Origin: Brucella pituitosa | Lineage (GTDB): Bacteria; Pseudomonadota; Alphaproteobacteria; Rhizobiales; Rhizobiaceae | Direction: 5' to 3' | DNA: 64,000 bases | Assembly (NCBI RefSeq): GCF_003049685.1 | Contig: NZ_PYSY02000001.1 | Location: forward strand, 1,426,001 to 1,490,000 | Shown: piece by piece, positions 57,512 through 64,000 of the stretch | How positions within the stretch are numbered: position 1 is the stretch's first letter | How the letters are laid out: each line of letters starts with the position of its first letter | Program-made: the position numbers and the translations under genes | Notes under the pieces: generated by a model | What the model saw: only the letters and a program-made list of their open reading frames with translations | Databases searched by the model: none | Told to the model about the DNA's origin: nothing

Positions 57512-57540
57512 AAAAAGGCCGCCTCGAAAGGCGGCCTTTT
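57512..57540. terminator. Terminator of rpoBC, bidirectional
   Basis: GGCCGCC (57517-57523) and GGCGGCC (57530-57536), loop TCGAAA, flanked by A-run and T-run that extend the stem. It lies 20 bases past the rpoC stop on the minus strand, where TTTTTG follows. Confidence 0.92.
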
Positions 57541-57559
57541 CCTTTTCCTGAACGCTGCC

Positions 57560-61762
<4,203 letters not shown>

Positions 61763-61930
61763 GCCGTTCTCCTTGAGGGCGATCCGCCGCCCTGTGTGTC
61801 GTCGATGACAAGCTGAAAGTCCCTGCCATCTTGAAAAGAATTCGCGGTATTAAGCAGTCTGGAACTGCACATTCCGTTCAGCATTCCCGTGCGCAAAGCA
61901 TCTTTAGCCTTTTACTGGAAATACCTTACG

Positions 61931-61959
61931 GGCGCGCCACGGCAATACCATGGCGCGCC
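61931..61959 (+). other. Perfect hairpin in the rpoB-rpoC gap
   Basis: GGCGCGCCA (61931-61939) and TGGCGCGCC (61951-61959), loop of 11, just after the rpoB stop. TTTTTTATT lies a few bases beyond on the plus strand (antisense to rpoBC), while the coding strand lacks a T-tract. It may process rpoBC mRNA or block antisense transcripts. Confidence 0.6.
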
Positions 61960-61969
61960 TTGATGTTTT

Positions 61970-64000
<2,031 letters not shown>

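Overview
This 64 kb window comes from an alphaproteobacterium of the order Rhizobiales, almost certainly the Brucella/Ochrobactrum group. Three near-identical copies of a ~100-bp two-hairpin palindromic repeat match what I remember of the Bru-RS elements of that group. The genes themselves (one clpS-clpA pair, ScfR-type propionate regulator, LiuR-type MerR regulator, a GTTC-N7-GTTC SOS box before recA) are also typical of Rhizobiales. It reads as core chromosome: no tRNA, rRNA, prophage, insertion sequence or CRISPR array was found.

Left part (1-19.9 kb): the start of clpA and its adaptor clpS, an exported D,D-carboxypeptidase with a SPOR domain, L-serine dehydratase, several envelope and hypothetical proteins, a LiuR-like regulator with its own operator, and queF behind a preQ1-I riboswitch. 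The propionyl-CoA module follows: an ScfR regulator divergent from pccB-pccA-methylmalonyl-CoA mutase, with two TTTGCAAA boxes at the regulator start. Together these enzymes turn propionyl-CoA into succinyl-CoA.

Middle part (20-37.7 kb): a trmJ-like methylase, murI and an aldo/keto reductase in one run; a DJ-1/PfpI protein; icd; a group of small detoxification-type genes (GNAT, GST, ArsR, NIPSNAP, ABM); alaS; recA; an OmpA-type lipoprotein; a lytic transglycosylase lipoprotein; rarA; and a Do-family periplasmic protease.

Right part (37.9-64 kb): a continuous minus-strand run rpsL-rpsG-fusA-tuf-S10-spc-alpha (rpsL at 56.6 kb through rplQ at 37.9 kb), then one plus-strand gene for a very acidic small protein, then rpoC and the C-terminal half of rpoB. 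Several gaps inside these operons hold perfect hairpins.

Most notable: the preQ1 aptamer does not lead directly into queF. Its Shine-Dalgarno sits before a ten-codon ORF that is in frame with queF and separated from it by a single stop codon. Other points are the Bru-RS copies lying just before start sites or supplying a stop codon, two possible microproteins, and hairpins inside essential operons whose T-tracts face the antisense strand. I saw no clear candidate for a wholly new multi-gene system.
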